Assembly: GCF_028735875.1 (NCBI RefSeq)
Contig: NZ_CP117834.1
Coordinates: 3,832,001 to 3,896,000 of the forward strand
Length of the DNA: 64,000 nt
Origin: Shouchella hunanensis
Lineage (GTDB): Bacteria > Bacillota > Bacilli > Bacillales > Bacillaceae_D
Reading direction: 5' to 3'
Part shown: piece by piece, positions 46,214 to 56,538 of the stretch
How the letters are laid out: every line of letters begins with the position of its first letter
Numbering within the stretch: the stretch's first letter is position 1
Made by a program: the position numbers and the translations under genes
The notes under the pieces: model-generated
The model's database searches: none
Told to the model about the DNA's origin: nothing
The model's input: only the letters and a program-made list of their open reading frames with translations

Positions 46214-47110
46214 TTATTTTTTTACAGTTGATAAGGAAGCCAATACGTGATCCACTTGCTTCTTCTCGAGAGCATTTAGTGGAATTAACGGCAGCTGTAC
46301 ATCACCAACGTGTACACCTATCTGATTTAAAGCGTACTTTACACAGGTAGGATTTGGTGCTAAAAACATGGTTTTCATCGCTGGCAGTAATTGTCTATGA
46401 GCCTTTGCGGCATCTTTTTTATTTCCTGCAAGAAATGCGTTAACCATTTGTTTCATTTCCTGTCCGAGCACGTGGGAAGCAACAGACACAATCCCGTCTC
46501 CACCAATCGCTAAGACGGGTAATGTTAACCCATCATCACCGCTATATACTGCAAATGAGTCTGGCGTTCCTTCAATGATAGCCGCTATTTGATCCAAATT
46601 CCCACTCGCTTCTTTAATAGCAACGATTGATTCAATGGCAGATAACCGAATCGCTGTTTCAGCTTCTAAATTACACCCTGTGCGGCCTGGAACATTGTAA
46701 AGCATAATCGGTAGCGAGGTTTTCGAAGCGACATGTTGAAAATGAGCATATAACCCATCTTGTGACGGCTTATTATAGTAAGGTGTTACAAGCATAATCG
46801 CATCTACACCTGCTTCCTCAGCCATAAGCGATCGTTCAACTGTTGATTTTGTGGAATTAGTTCCTGTACCAGCAACGATTGGCACTCTACCATTTACATA
46901 CTTAACACAAAAACGAAATAGCTGCTCACATGCTTCTTGCGTTAAAAACGGCGACTCACCAGTCGTACCTGCAACCACAAGCACATCTGTACCGGTGGCT
47001 ATTAAATGATCCATTAATGATTCACAAGCTTTAAAATCGATTGATCCATTCTCATGAAACGGTGTTACCATGGCCGTCCAGAGCGGTCCGTACTTCCCTG
47101 TAGGTTTCAC
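46214..47110 (-). CDS. dapA: 4-hydroxy-tetrahydrodipicolinate synthase
   Basis: DapA condenses pyruvate with aspartate semialdehyde, the first step of the lysine/dipicolinate branch. The TIM-barrel marks are GTTGESPFL, the TPYYNKP loop, the tyrosine in LYNVPGRTG and the Schiff-base lysine in VAIKEASGN. The frame opens at ATG 47125, but GGAGGG lies inside it and the GTG at 47110, seven bases later, gives MKPTGKYGPLWTAMVTPF. It ends the spoVFA-spoVFB-asd-dapG-dapA cluster. Confidence 0.97.
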   Translation of the reverse strand: MKPTGKYGPLWTAMVTPFHENGSIDFKACESLMDHLIATGTDVLVVAGTTGESPFLTQEACEQLFRFCVKYVNGRVPIVAGTGTNSTKSTVERSLMAEEAGVDAIMLVTPYYNKPSQDGLYAHFQHVASKTSLPIMLYNVPGRTGCNLEAETAIRLSAIESIVAIKEASGNLDQIAAIIEGTPDSFAVYSGDDGLTLPVLAIGGDGIVSVASHVLGQEMKQMVNAFLAGNKKDAAKAHRQLLPAMKTMFLAPNPTCVKYALNQIGVHVGDVQLPLIPLNALEKKQVDHVLASLSTVKK

Positions 47111-47141
47111 TTGCAATCCCTCCATTTACGCGCTAACGGAA

Positions 47142-48356
47142 TTACGTGATGACTTCATTAAGCTGAAACATTTTGTGAAGAGCATTTACTGCTTTGCTCA
47201 TGTCTTCATTTTTTACGAGAACCCAGATGGTCGTGTGCGAGTCAGCGGATTGTAAGATTTGAATATTTTCTCCGCTTAAAGCTGAGACAATACGCGCAGC
47301 AACGCCAGGCACACCCGTCATTCCTGCTCCAACAGCTGATACTTTTGCGCATCCTCGCTGAAGCTGTGGCTTGTAGCCTAACTCTGTTAAAATTCGTAAA
47401 GCATCATCAGCCGCTTCGTCTAAAACCGTATACATAACTCCACTAGGACTTATATTTATAAAATCAACACTAATTCCAGCTTTCGCCATTGATTTAAACA
47501 CGTTCTCTTGTAAATCAAATTGTCCCTCTTTAGCGGAGACTTTAATTTGCGTTACATTAGACACATGAGCAATACCTGTAATCATTCGCTCATGAATGTC
47601 CATTCCATGATTTAAAACCCCTGAATTAACTAACGTTCCTTCTGAATCAGAATACGTAGACCGAACTCGAATCGGAATTTTCGCCTGCATCGCAATTTCC
47701 ACCGCCCGTGGATGTATTACTTTTGCGCCTTGATACGCCATATTACAAATTTCATTGTATGACATTGACTCAAGCGCCCGGGCGTCTTTAACGATACGAG
47801 GGTCAGCTGTCATAACCCCTTCTACATCGGTAAAAATATCAACGTAATCGGCTTGGACTGCAGCACCTATTGCCGTCGCTGATGTATCACTACCTCCACG
47901 GCCAAGTGTCGTCGTTTCACCACTCTTAGACTGGCCTTGAAAACCTGTTACCACCACAACGTCAGACGACTCTAATGTTTTTAATAAGTGGTCACATTTC
48001 ATTTCTCTTATTTTTGCATTTTGGAACTCTTCATTTGTTACAAAACCAGCCTTTGCGCCCGTCATTGCTTCTGCCTGAACTCCGTGAGCGTTTAGTTGCT
48101 CTGAAAACACAACCGCAGAAATCGTTTCGCCACACGAAACGAGCATATCTTGCTCACGCTTGGAAATGTGCGCTTTATGAACTAATGAAAGCAATGTATC
48201 CGTCGCATAAGGGTCACCGCTTCGTCCCATTGCTGATACTACGACAACGACTTTGTAGCCCTCATTTACTGCATTTTGAACGTGTTTAATTGCAAGATCT
48301 CTTGATTCTTTTGATTTCACTGATGTGCCACCGAATTTTTGTACAATTATCTTCAT
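47142..48356 (-). CDS. dapG: Aspartokinase I (diaminopimelate-sensitive type)
   Basis: The enzyme phosphorylates aspartate at the head of the pathway. The kinase domain has VQKFGGTSVKS, VVSAMGRSGDPYATDTLL and TTLGRGGSDTSA. Two ACT domains follow (about 260-404). The length of 404 residues and the position between asd and dapA identify the dapG type, which in B. subtilis is inhibited by meso-diaminopimelate. It starts three bases after the asd stop. Confidence 0.96.
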   Translation of the reverse strand: MKIIVQKFGGTSVKSKESRDLAIKHVQNAVNEGYKVVVVVSAMGRSGDPYATDTLLSLVHKAHISKREQDMLVSCGETISAVVFSEQLNAHGVQAEAMTGAKAGFVTNEEFQNAKIREMKCDHLLKTLESSDVVVVTGFQGQSKSGETTTLGRGGSDTSATAIGAAVQADYVDIFTDVEGVMTADPRIVKDARALESMSYNEICNMAYQGAKVIHPRAVEIAMQAKIPIRVRSTYSDSEGTLVNSGVLNHGMDIHERMITGIAHVSNVTQIKVSAKEGQFDLQENVFKSMAKAGISVDFINISPSGVMYTVLDEAADDALRILTELGYKPQLQRGCAKVSAVGAGMTGVPGVAARIVSALSGENIQILQSADSHTTIWVLVKNEDMSKAVNALHKMFQLNEVIT

Positions 48357-48359
48357 TGC

Positions 48360-49415
48360 TTATGCCTGCTTTTTAATCAGATTCAGTTTAATAAGACTTT
48401 CCGCAATTTGAACAGAATTCCATGCAGCACCTTTTAATAGATTGTCAGATACGATCCATGCATGAAAACCGTTATCGCGATCTAAGTCTTTGCGAATACG
48501 GCCAACAAATACATCCGGCTTTCCTACCGCTGTTGTGACCATTGGATAGACTTGATTAGTCGGATCATCTTGCAACGTTACACCAGGAGCGTCGCTTAAT
48601 AGTGCTTTTACTTCTGTTGCGGAGGCACCACTTTTCTCTGTTTCGAAATAAACAGACTCTGAGTGACCTGTTTCAATTGGCAATCGCACACACGTCGCTG
48701 CTACCTCAAGAGAAGGTAAATGCATAATTTTCTTTGTTTCATTTATCATTTTCATTTCTTCAAAGGTAAATCCATTCTCTTGAAACAAATCAATTTGTGG
48801 AATAGCATTAAAGGCAATTTGATAATGATTCTTATCACCTGAAACTGGCAATACCGATGCAGAGGCTTCTTCTCCTGCAAGTACCGCTTTTGTTTGGGCT
48901 TCCATCTCTTCTACCGCTTCAAGACCAGCACCTGAAACAGCTTGGTATGTTGAAACGACTACCTTATTTAAACCATACGCTTGGCGAATAGGTTCAAGGG
49001 CAACAACCATTTGAATGGTTGAACAGTTTGGATTTGCAATAACTCCTTGGTGCGCTTGTAAATCTTGTTCGTTAACTTCTGGAACGACAAGTGGTACATC
49101 TTTATCCATACGAAACGCACTTGTATTATCCACACAAACAACACCGCGTTTTACCGCTTCTGGAATTAACGCTTTTGAAACAGAACCGCCAGCAGAAAAA
49201 AGTGCAATATCGATCCCTTCAAATGATTCTGGTGTTGCTTCCTCAACTGTATATGGCTGACCGCGAAACGTAATCGTCTTACCAGCTGATCGTTTTGAAG
49301 ATAATAGTTTAAGAGTGGAAATTGGAAAATCGCGCTCTTCCAGTGTTTTTAACATTTGTTGCCCAACCGCACCTGTAGCACCGACAACGGCTAATTGATA
49401 GGATTTGTTCGTCAT
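48360..49415 (-). CDS. asd: Aspartate-semialdehyde dehydrogenase
   Basis: The enzyme reduces aspartyl phosphate to the semialdehyde used by DapA. The NADP motif [24 protein letters not shown], catalytic cysteine in NPNCSTIQM, and [13 protein letters not shown] are present in 351 residues. GGGAGG lies nine bases before the ATG. It lies about 110 bases after spoVFB. Confidence 0.97.
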   Translation of the reverse strand: MTNKSYQLAVVGATGAVGQQMLKTLEERDFPISTLKLLSSKRSAGKTITFRGQPYTVEEATPESFEGIDIALFSAGGSVSKALIPEAVKRGVVCVDNTSAFRMDKDVPLVVPEVNEQDLQAHQGVIANPNCSTIQMVVALEPIRQAYGLNKVVVSTYQAVSGAGLEAVEEMEAQTKAVLAGEEASASVLPVSGDKNHYQIAFNAIPQIDLFQENGFTFEEMKMINETKKIMHLPSLEVAATCVRLPIETGHSESVYFETEKSGASATEVKALLSDAPGVTLQDDPTNQVYPMVTTAVGKPDVFVGRIRKDLDRDNGFHAWIVSDNLLKGAAWNSVQIAESLIKLNLIKKQA

Positions 49416-49525
49416 GGTATTCTTCCTCCCTAAAGTTCAGCAGTGGATCTTCTTTATCTTTGTCCTCTATTAAACTTTACGGGATTTAGGAGCAAGACGC
49501 AACTGTCCTGCGCCTATTTTTGTGG

Positions 49526-50104
49526 TTACGTCGTCAGAACGGGCTGAAGTTGAGTATAAGAAAGCGCCGCTTCTGCCGCTGGGACAAGCTGATTCATGTC
49601 TGCTACGAGCGAATTGGGCTTCTTTTTATAGTCGTCCTGACCATAAGGGATAAAGAAAATATTTTTCGTTGCCATCAGCCTCATGATGTTCACTCCATTT
49701 AAACCAAGACCATCATTAGTCGAAATTCCTAATAATACCGGCTTACCATTACGTAGTGTAGATTTGGCACCCATTAAAACAGGACTATCGGTCATAGCAT
49801 TTGCAAATTTTGAGATTGAATTACCTGTAATAGGTGCAATAATCATCAAGTCTAACGGTGTTTTCGGTCCAAACGGCTCCGCCTTTACCATGGAGTTGAC
49901 AAATGGTTCTTGTGTAATGCTTTTTAACCGTTTCATCCAATCTTCACTATCACCAAATTTCGTATCTGTATGCTCAACTGTATATGTTAAAAAAGGGGAT
50001 ACTTTTGCTCCTAACTGGACGAGTTTTTCAATTTGAGGATACACAGCTTCATATGTGCAGTGGGAGCCTGTTAAACCAAATCCGATATGTTTACCTTTTA
50101 ACAT
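49526..50104 (-). CDS. spoVFB: Dipicolinate synthase subunit B
   Basis: This flavoprotein-fold subunit works with SpoVFA to oxidise dihydrodipicolinate to dipicolinic acid in the mother cell. The 192-residue protein has GKHIGFGLTGSHCTYEAV and APITGNSISKFANAMTDSPVLM. It follows spoVFA by 21 bases. Confidence 0.95.
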   Translation of the reverse strand: MLKGKHIGFGLTGSHCTYEAVYPQIEKLVQLGAKVSPFLTYTVEHTDTKFGDSEDWMKRLKSITQEPFVNSMVKAEPFGPKTPLDLMIIAPITGNSISKFANAMTDSPVLMGAKSTLRNGKPVLLGISTNDGLGLNGVNIMRLMATKNIFFIPYGQDDYKKKPNSLVADMNQLVPAAEAALSYTQLQPVLTT

Positions 50105-50125
50105 GTTCTAAACTCCTTCTCCTTC

Positions 50126-51013
50126 TTATTGGGCGCGTGTTTGTTCAAGCAATAAATCACTTAAAACATTGGCAAGGATTTTTCCAGCTGTTTTTGGTGC
50201 AACCATACCTGGTAAGCCTGGAACAATCATAGATTTCAACCCACGCTTTTGAGCATAATCATGATCAATGCCACCTGGTTTTGACGCTAAATCTAATAGA
50301 AACGCATGCTGCATCATTTCAGTTAATACGCTCGAGGTCACAATTTTTGCTGGTACCGTATTGATAACCACGTCCGCTTGTTTTAACGCCTGTTTAATGT
50401 CATCTAAATGGAACGGCTTCATCCCCAGTTGAAAAGCTCTAGCAAGTGACGCTGACTCTTTATCACCTACAGAAACGGTTGCACCTAGTTTTTTGAACGT
50501 AGAAGCAATGGTCATCCCAATTCGCCCGAGACCTAAGACAGCGACATTGGCACCATGAATGGTTGAATCGGTATGCTGAATAACAAACATAACGGCACCT
50601 TCCGCTGTGGGAATGGAATTGTAAATCGCCACATCATCTCTGTTCATGAGTACCACAACATCTCGTTTTGCTTGGCTCGCCATTTTCTCTAACCGATTAG
50701 ACGTAATTCCTGTATAAATCGTGCATGACTCCGATGTTTGCTTTACATGCTTAGCCTCTAGCTTAATTTTATTGGAGGAGAACACGCTATTAATAAAGCC
50801 GTCATTGCCAATGCCTCCTACTGGTAACAAGATCGCTTCAACTGTCTTCCAATCAATATCATCCAATTCTTCCTTACTAACGCCGATAAAGCCTGCCTCT
50901 ATTTGTTCGAAACCAACAAGGGAAACACGCGCATCTAATGTTGATAGTTTCCGAACAATTTCAATCTGCCTTGCATCGCCACCGATCATTACAACATGAA
51001 TTCCTGTAAGCAT
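50126..51013 (-). CDS. spoVFA: Dipicolinate synthase subunit A
   Basis: This 295-residue subunit has an N-terminal dipicolinate-synthase domain (HVVMIGGDARQIEIVRKL) and an NAD(P)-binding Rossmann domain (VAVLGLGRIGMTIASTFKKLGA). It makes the spore-core chelator dipicolinic acid. AGGAGGG lies six bases before the ATG. A sigma-K promoter at 51066-51093 gives mother-cell expression. Confidence 0.96.
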   Translation of the reverse strand: MLTGIHVVMIGGDARQIEIVRKLSTLDARVSLVGFEQIEAGFIGVSKEELDDIDWKTVEAILLPVGGIGNDGFINSVFSSNKIKLEAKHVKQTSESCTIYTGITSNRLEKMASQAKRDVVVLMNRDDVAIYNSIPTAEGAVMFVIQHTDSTIHGANVAVLGLGRIGMTIASTFKKLGATVSVGDKESASLARAFQLGMKPFHLDDIKQALKQADVVINTVPAKIVTSSVLTEMMQHAFLLDLASKPGGIDHDYAQKRGLKSMIVPGLPGMVAPKTAGKILANVLSDLLLEQTRAQ

Positions 51014-51065
51014 GATTGGCCCTCCTACTCGTTCAATTACCCGTCACGATTTACCCGTACTTCTT

Positions 51066-51093
51066 TACCATATGTCTAGAAAAACAATTCCGT
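51066..51093 (-). promoter_or_regulatory. Sigma-K promoter of the spoVF operon
   Basis: On the minus strand AC (51092-51093) and CATATGGTA (51066-51074) are 17 bases apart, matching AC-N16/17-CATAnnnTA exactly. Confidence 0.75.
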
Positions 51094-51105
51094 GCAAACA
51101 GAAAA

Positions 51106-51128
51106 AAGCCTGTCACAAATGACAGACT
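51106..51128 (-). terminator. Intrinsic terminator after ymxH
   Basis: AAGCCTGTCA and TGACAGaCTT pair around CAAA with one mismatch. TTTTTTC follows on the minus strand. A second stem ACAACG/CGTTGT (about 51141-51163) lies just upstream. Confidence 0.85.
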
Positions 51129-51175
51129 TCTAGCTTGCCAACAACGCTTTAAGCGAAACGTTGTGGATAAGGTAT

Positions 51176-51421
51176 TTAATTTCTTAACGATTGTGTGTCA
51201 ATAATAATCATGTCTTGGCCTATCTTTTTAATTTGCTGCCAGTAAACCGTCACTTCTTTATCTTTACGATTGAATTGATACCATTTGGAGACCGGAACAA
51301 CAAAAGCATGAATATCACCTGATTGCTCATCTAACAATACATCTGTTTGACCTAAAATGCCAAGCCGTTCCCCTTTTTCGAAATCGATAATTTCTTTATT
51401 CGCAATTTCGCTTAATCGCAT
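51176..51421 (-). CDS. ymxH: YlmC/YmxH-family PRC-barrel sporulation protein
   Basis: This 81-residue PRC-barrel protein (MRLSEIANKEIIDFEKGERLGILGQTDVLLDEQSGDIHAFVVP) matches the YlmC/YmxH family of spore formers. The function is unknown. GAGGTGATC precedes the ATG at 51421. It lies between mlpA and spoVFA as in B. subtilis. Confidence 0.9.
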   Translation of the reverse strand: MRLSEIANKEIIDFEKGERLGILGQTDVLLDEQSGDIHAFVVPVSKWYQFNRKDKEVTVYWQQIKKIGQDMIIIDTQSLRN

Positions 51422-51468
51422 CACGATCACCTCTTTCTTCATCGTATGAGGCTTGTCGCTATTCTAGA

Positions 51469-52713
51469 CTATCTCGTAAAGATTGTATCTGGCATTGTTT
51501 CGCTTGGTGACACAATGGATAAAGCAGGTGCATCTTTAAAAAGTATATGAGCTAATTCGTTCACATCTTCTAAAGAAATATCGTTAATTCGATTTAATAG
51601 TTCATCTAAACTTTGGTGCTTCTTTAAGAGTAGCTCGTTTTTCCCATTACGACTCATACGGCTACTTGTACTTTCTAGCCCTAGCATAATACTGCCTTTT
51701 AGCTGTTCTTTTCCATTCTCTAATTCTTTTTTTGTTAGACCCTCTGCTTGCATCTGCGCTAATACGTTGTTCATTGATTCAGATAAAGCTTGTAGCTGAT
51801 TCATTTGCGTACCTGCATATACGGTTACCGAGCCGATGTTTTCATAGGCAGAGTGATAGGAGAACACAGAGTAACATAACCCGCGCTCTTCCCTTATTTC
51901 TTGAAACAAACGACTCGACATACTTCCACCTAAAGCGTTATTTAATAAAATTAAATTAAACATTTGAGCGGAGCCAACTTCAAGACCAGGATAGGCTAAG
52001 CAAAGGTGAGCTTGTTCTGTTTCTTTTTGCAAATGCTTTTGTACAGGAATAAACATGGCTTCCCGGGGCTGATGTTGCTTTTTAGCAGAAGGGACAGCTG
52101 AAAACGTATCTTCTAATTGCGCTAGCAAGTCTTCATGGTAATGACCGGCTACCGAGATCACAACACGCTCACCTACATAATAATTGTCCATATACGATAA
52201 AATTTGCTCTCTTGTAAAGCTTGCAAGCGTTTCTTCTGTTCCAAGAATCGGATTGGCTAAAGTTGACTGACCAAATGATGCTTCACTCAACAATTCATGC
52301 ACAAGATCATCTGGCGTATCTTCTACCATCCGTATTTCTTCTAACACGACATTTTTTTCACGTTCTATTTCTTGCTCATCGAACACAGAGTGAAAAAACA
52401 TATCTTGTAATACATCTACAGCAATGTGGGCATGCTCATCTAGCACTTTGGCGTAATAACACGTATATTCTTTTGCTGTAAAGGCGTTTACTTGTCCGCC
52501 TATTCGGTCAAAAGCTTCCGCTATTTCTTGTGGCGATCTCGTTTTTGTTCCTTTAAACAACATGTGCTCAATAAAGTGAGAAATCCCATTCTGTTCATTT
52601 TCTTCATTACGAGAACCTGTTTTAACCCATATGCCAATCGCTACTGAACGGACTGTATTGTTTTTTTCAGCCATAATTCGTACACCGTTACTTAGCTCTC
52701 TTTTATTAATCAC
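51469..52713 (-). CDS. mlpA: M16 zinc protease MlpA
   Basis: This mitochondrial-processing-peptidase-like protease of 414 residues has the inverted zinc motif GISHFIEHMLFKGT and downstream EKNVVLEEI glutamate. The second half has the grip LGGSMSSRLFQEIREERGLCYS. The GTG at 52713 follows GGGGG and gives MINKRELSNGVRIM, which lines up with B. subtilis MlpA; the frame extends five codons further. It overlaps ylxY by eight bases. Confidence 0.94.
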   Translation of the reverse strand: MINKRELSNGVRIMAEKNNTVRSVAIGIWVKTGSRNEENEQNGISHFIEHMLFKGTKTRSPQEIAEAFDRIGGQVNAFTAKEYTCYYAKVLDEHAHIAVDVLQDMFFHSVFDEQEIEREKNVVLEEIRMVEDTPDDLVHELLSEASFGQSTLANPILGTEETLASFTREQILSYMDNYYVGERVVISVAGHYHEDLLAQLEDTFSAVPSAKKQHQPREAMFIPVQKHLQKETEQAHLCLAYPGLEVGSAQMFNLILLNNALGGSMSSRLFQEIREERGLCYSVFSYHSAYENIGSVTVYAGTQMNQLQALSESMNNVLAQMQAEGLTKKELENGKEQLKGSIMLGLESTSSRMSRNGKNELLLKKHQSLDELLNRINDISLEDVNELAHILFKDAPALSIVSPSETMPDTIFTR

Positions 52714-53707
52714 TACTTGAACCCCCATTGATGTCTACTTCCATGTTTCGTGGCAAACGGTTTTCGCTCATCAGTTCAGAAACCGTCCCTACCAGTAAAT
52801 TCTTCTCTTTTATCCCCTTTATCATCGCGTCGAGCCCTTGTGATGATGACTCAGTTGGATGCATGAGTAACATTGATCCAGCTTCCATTTTCGGAACAAC
52901 TCGATTGACCATTGAATGAACCTCAGGCTTCTTCCAATCAATCGTATCAACCGTCCACATAATCGTATTCATACCGTGAGCATGGGCACGATCAACAACA
53001 AGCTGATTGTAATCACCACTGGGCGGGGCAAACCACTTAGGTGTTTCGTCTACTGTCGCTTTAATTACTTCTGTTGTTTTTTCTAACTCTTCGTCTATTT
53101 TTTCTACACTTAGTTTACTCATTTGCGGGTGGGAATAAGCGTGACTCCCAATTTCGTGTCCCTCTTCTTTAATCATCATGGCTAATTGGGGATTTTTCTT
53201 TACCCACGAGCCATCTAAAAAGAACGTTGCGTGGACTTGGTGCTGACGAAGTGTTCGAAGCATATCAGGGATATACTCATTTCCCCAAGCTACATTGATG
53301 AGCATGGCAGTCATTGGTTTCTCTGATACTCCTCGATAAATTGGTGCAGGGTCTAAATCACTTAAATGGACCTCTGGCTTAGCATCTTTAAAAATAAGCA
53401 TCGACTGGTTAAATGTGCCAGATTCTTTCATCTTATCATAGGATTTTTCAACGTCAACCTCTAGTCCATTGTATCCAGGCATCGCCTTCCAAACCCGATC
53501 CATTTTCGCATTTATCGACGGAATATTCACTTTATTAGCGTGTTCAAGAATGGCTTCGTAGAGTGGATCTTCAACAGCTTCAACCATCATAGACGCGTTT
53601 AATTTAACCGTTTCCACATATTGATTTGAAAACGGGTTCTGGATTGCAACAAGAGCTAGTAAAACTACCGTAGAACAAAGGATAACATGTATAACTTTGT
53701 GCTTCAT
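52706..53707 (-). CDS. ylxY: Polysaccharide deacetylase-like protein YlxY
   Basis: The protein has an N-terminal membrane helix or signal anchor and a NodB-type domain (about 130-310). The HxxxH zinc pair is kept (GSHAYSHPQM), but the catalytic Asp-Asp motif is replaced by MLINVAWGNE, as in B. subtilis YlxY, so deacetylase activity is doubtful. It faces the outside of the membrane and is associated with sporulation genes. AAGGAGGGG precedes the ATG. Confidence 0.9.
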   Translation of the reverse strand: MKHKVIHVILCSTVVLLALVAIQNPFSNQYVETVKLNASMMVEAVEDPLYEAILEHANKVNIPSINAKMDRVWKAMPGYNGLEVDVEKSYDKMKESGTFNQSMLIFKDAKPEVHLSDLDPAPIYRGVSEKPMTAMLINVAWGNEYIPDMLRTLRQHQVHATFFLDGSWVKKNPQLAMMIKEEGHEIGSHAYSHPQMSKLSVEKIDEELEKTTEVIKATVDETPKWFAPPSGDYNQLVVDRAHAHGMNTIMWTVDTIDWKKPEVHSMVNRVVPKMEAGSMLLMHPTESSSQGLDAMIKGIKEKNLLVGTVSELMSENRLPRNMEVDINGGSSSD

Positions 53708-53783
53708 TTATTCCCCTCCTTAACCATAAAAAGCTTCTCTTAGCATGTCTATGTCTTATGAAGGGCAACTAGAATGAACAAAC

Positions 53784-53809
53784 AAAAAAGACTAGGAATT
53801 TTCCTAGTC
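53784..53809 (-). terminator. Intrinsic terminator of pnpA
   Basis: GACTAGGAA (53790-53798) pairs with TTCCTAGTC (53801-53809) with a minimal loop. A TTTTTTG run follows on the minus strand. Confidence 0.9.
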
Positions 53810-53815
53810 CATCTA

Positions 53816-55966
53816 TTACGACTGCTCTTGTTCGTTAGATTGTTCTTCTTGCGTTTGATTTTCTTTCTCTTCTTTTTCACGCTGTTCCTTTAAAAGAACT
53901 TTGCGAGACAAGTTAACACGACCTTGATTATCAATCTCCGTTACACGAACGTCAAGCTCATCACCTAATTTTAAGATGTCCTCAACCTTGTTTACTCGTT
54001 CTTCCGCAATTTGTGAAATGTGTAGTAAACCATCTTTGCCTTTGAAAATTTCAAGGAACGCACCGAATTTTTCAATTCGCTTTACTTTACCTGTGTACGT
54101 TTTTCCAACTTCAACTTCACGTACAAGGTCTTCAATGATTTGTTTTGCTTTTCGGTTCATCTCAGAGTCAAGGGAAGAAATATAAACCGTGCCATCTTGT
54201 TCGATGTCAATCTTTACATTTGTTTCTTCGATAATCTTGTTAATGACTTTACCGCTTGGTCCAATGACATCACGAATCTTATCAGGGTTAATGGCTAATG
54301 TTAAAATTTTCGGCGCATAGTCCGAAAGTTCTTTACGCGGTTCTTGAATAGCCGTCAACATATTATCAAGAATTTTCAAGCGTCCTTGTTTTGCTTGATC
54401 AAGGGCTTGTTCAAGTACTTCTCGGTTTATACCAGAAATTTTAATATCCATTTGCAACGCAGTAATACCTGTCGCTGTTCCTGCTACTTTAAAGTCCATG
54501 TCACCTAAGGCATCTTCCATCCCTTGGATATCTGTCAGTACAGTCATATGGTCGCCTTGCTTCACGAGACCCATTGCAATACCTGCTACTGGGGCTTTAA
54601 TTGGAACACCTGCATCCATCATTGCAAGGGTACTCGCACAAATACTTGCTTGAGACGTTGAACCGTTTGATTCAAGCACTTCTGATACAAGACGGATCGT
54701 GTAAGGAAACTCTTGCTCCGAAGGAATAACTTGCTCAAGCGCTCGTTCACCTAACGCACCGTGGCCAATTTCACGACGTCCTGGAGCACGAATGGGACCT
54801 GTTTCACCAACGCTAAATTGCGGGAAATTATAATGGTGCATAAATCGCTTCGTTTCTTCAATGCCAAGGCCGTCCAAAATCTGAACATCTCCTAGTGCAC
54901 CTAAAGTACAAATACTTAACGCTTGAGTTTGTCCACGTGTAAACAAGCCTGAACCATGTGTACGTGGCAGCATATGAATCTGTGAATCAAGTGGGCGAAT
55001 TTCGTCTACACCACGGCCATCAGGACGAACCTTATCAACGGTAATAAGACGACGAACTTCTTCTTTTACAAACATTTGTAAAATGCCTTTGACTTCACTT
55101 ACTTCAACTGTTTCGTCTTCTTCATAACGCTCTACTTGTGCTTTGATGACAGCATCAATCGCATCTTGACGAGCGTGCTTTTCTTCCACACGAACAGCTT
55201 CTTTAATTTGTGCCTCTACGGTTTCTCTAAGGGCATTTTCCAGCTCAGCATCAAATGTTTTTAATTTCAGCTCGCTTTTTTCTTTTCCGCATGCTTCCAC
55301 AATTTTTTCTTGGAACGCAATCATTTCTTTAATATTTTCATGACCAGCTAGAATTGCTTCTAACATCACTTCTTCAGGTACTTCTTTCGCACCTGCTTCA
55401 ACCATATTGATGGCTTCTTTTGTACCAGCAACAATTAGTTCAATATCACTCTCTGCTAATTGAGCAGGAGTAGGGTTCATAATAAATTCGCCATTAATAC
55501 GACCTACCGTTACCCCAGCAATTGGGCCACCAAAAGGAATATCTGAAACAGACAAAGCTAGAGAAGAACCAATCATTGCAGCCATTTCTGACGATGCGCT
55601 TTGATCAGAACTCATGACGATGCTAATGACTTGTACTTCATTTCGAAACCCATCAGGGAATAATGGACGAATCGGACGATCAATTAAACGACTTGTTAAA
55701 ATCGCTTGTTCACTTGGACGCCCTTCACGTTTAATAAACCCTCCTGGTATTTTTCCTGCTGCATATAAACGTTCTTCATAATTGACCGTTAGTGGAAAGA
55801 ATGGTAGATCTTTAGGTTCCTTCGACGCTGTTGCTGTCGATAAAACCGCAGTCTCACCATAACGGACAAGAACTGCACCATTTGCTTGTTTTGCGAGTTG
55901 ACCAACTTCAACGCTGAATGTACGTCCAGCCCAGTTGATTGTAAACTCGTGACGTTCTTGATCCAT
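53816..55966 (-). CDS. pnpA: Polynucleotide phosphorylase
   Basis: PNPase is the main 3'-5' phosphorolytic exonuclease. Two RNase PH domains ([28 protein letters not shown] and [12 protein letters not shown]), a KH domain ([15 protein letters not shown]) and a C-terminal S1 domain ([22 protein letters not shown]) are in order. The ATG at 55966 follows GAGGAG and gives 716 residues; the frame is open 13 codons further. Confidence 0.97.
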   Translation of the reverse strand: MDQERHEFTINWAGRTFSVEVGQLAKQANGAVLVRYGETAVLSTATASKEPKDLPFFPLTVNYEERLYAAGKIPGGFIKREGRPSEQAILTSRLIDRPIRPLFPDGFRNEVQVISIVMSSDQSASSEMAAMIGSSLALSVSDIPFGGPIAGVTVGRINGEFIMNPTPAQLAESDIELIVAGTKEAINMVEAGAKEVPEEVMLEAILAGHENIKEMIAFQEKIVEACGKEKSELKLKTFDAELENALRETVEAQIKEAVRVEEKHARQDAIDAVIKAQVERYEEDETVEVSEVKGILQMFVKEEVRRLITVDKVRPDGRGVDEIRPLDSQIHMLPRTHGSGLFTRGQTQALSICTLGALGDVQILDGLGIEETKRFMHHYNFPQFSVGETGPIRAPGRREIGHGALGERALEQVIPSEQEFPYTIRLVSEVLESNGSTSQASICASTLAMMDAGVPIKAPVAGIAMGLVKQGDHMTVLTDIQGMEDALGDMDFKVAGTATGITALQMDIKISGINREVLEQALDQAKQGRLKILDNMLTAIQEPRKELSDYAPKILTLAINPDKIRDVIGPSGKVINKIIEETNVKIDIEQDGTVYISSLDSEMNRKAKQIIEDLVREVEVGKTYTGKVKRIEKFGAFLEIFKGKDGLLHISQIAEERVNKVEDILKLGDELDVRVTEIDNQGRVNLSRKVLLKEQREKEEKENQTQEEQSNEQEQS

Positions 55967-56019
55967 GTATGTGTACTCCTCTCGTACATCTAAAAAAATT
56001 CTCATTCTTTATTATGACC

Positions 56020-56059
56020 GAAACAGCGTAAGTTTAAAAGAGCGAATTACAGCTGTTTC
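56020..56059 (-). other. Stem-loop in the pnpA leader
   Basis: GAAACAGC (56020-56027) and GCTGTTTC (56052-56059) can pair across a 24-base loop upstream of pnpA. A weak -35/-10 pair overlaps it, so it may only be partly transcribed. Confidence 0.3.
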
Positions 56060-56096
56060 AATGTTTTTTAGATTCCATTGTTTTTCACATGAAGAA

Positions 56097-56123
56097 AAAA
56101 GCGGGAGAACATCCCCCGCTTTT
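56097..56123 (-). terminator. Intrinsic terminator of rpsO
   Basis: AAAAGCGGGaGA and TCcCCCGCTTTT pair around ACA, followed by TTTTTTC on the minus strand. Confidence 0.9.
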
Positions 56124-56130
56124 ACAAACC

Positions 56131-56400
56131 TTATCGACGTAAGCCAAGTTTGTCAACTAAGTTACGGTAACGCGTAACATCTTTTTTACGCAAATACGTT
56201 AACAAATTACGACGTTGTCCAACCATTTTCAAAAGACCGCGACGTGAGTGGTGATCTTTCTTGTGTGTACGTAAATGATCGTTTAATGAATTAATTTGCT
56301 CTGTTAAAATCGCCACTTGAACTTCTGGAGAACCAGTGTCCGTGTCGTGTGTTTTGAAGTCTGCAATTAGTTCATTTTTACGCTCTTGTGTTAAAGCCAT
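56131..56400 (-). CDS. rpsO: 30S ribosomal protein S15
   Basis: This 89-residue four-helix protein binds 16S rRNA early in assembly. [24 protein letters not shown] and [22 protein letters not shown] are invariant. AAGGAGGT precedes the ATG at 56400; the frame is open 33 codons upstream without need. Its own promoter lies at 56505-56533, leaving a leader of about 100 bases where S15 autocontrol could act. Confidence 0.98.
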   Translation of the reverse strand: MALTQERKNELIADFKTHDTDTGSPEVQVAILTEQINSLNDHLRTHKKDHHSRRGLLKMVGQRRNLLTYLRKKDVTRYRNLVDKLGLRR

Positions 56401-56504
56401 TAGAGCCACCTCCTTGTAATGTAACCCTAGTTTCCGAGCAAACGTTGGTGAATCGTTTTGCCAAGAAGCGGGCTGTCCTCTGAAAACTTCAGTGAACATT
56501 AGTT

Positions 56505-56533
56505 ATTATAGACGGTTGCTTGTTAAAATGCAA
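56505..56533 (-). promoter_or_regulatory. Promoter of rpsO
   Basis: On the minus strand TTGCAT (56528-56533) and TATAAT (56505-56510) are 17 bases apart. It lies directly after the ribF stop. Confidence 0.75.
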
Positions 56534-56538
56534 GTGTC

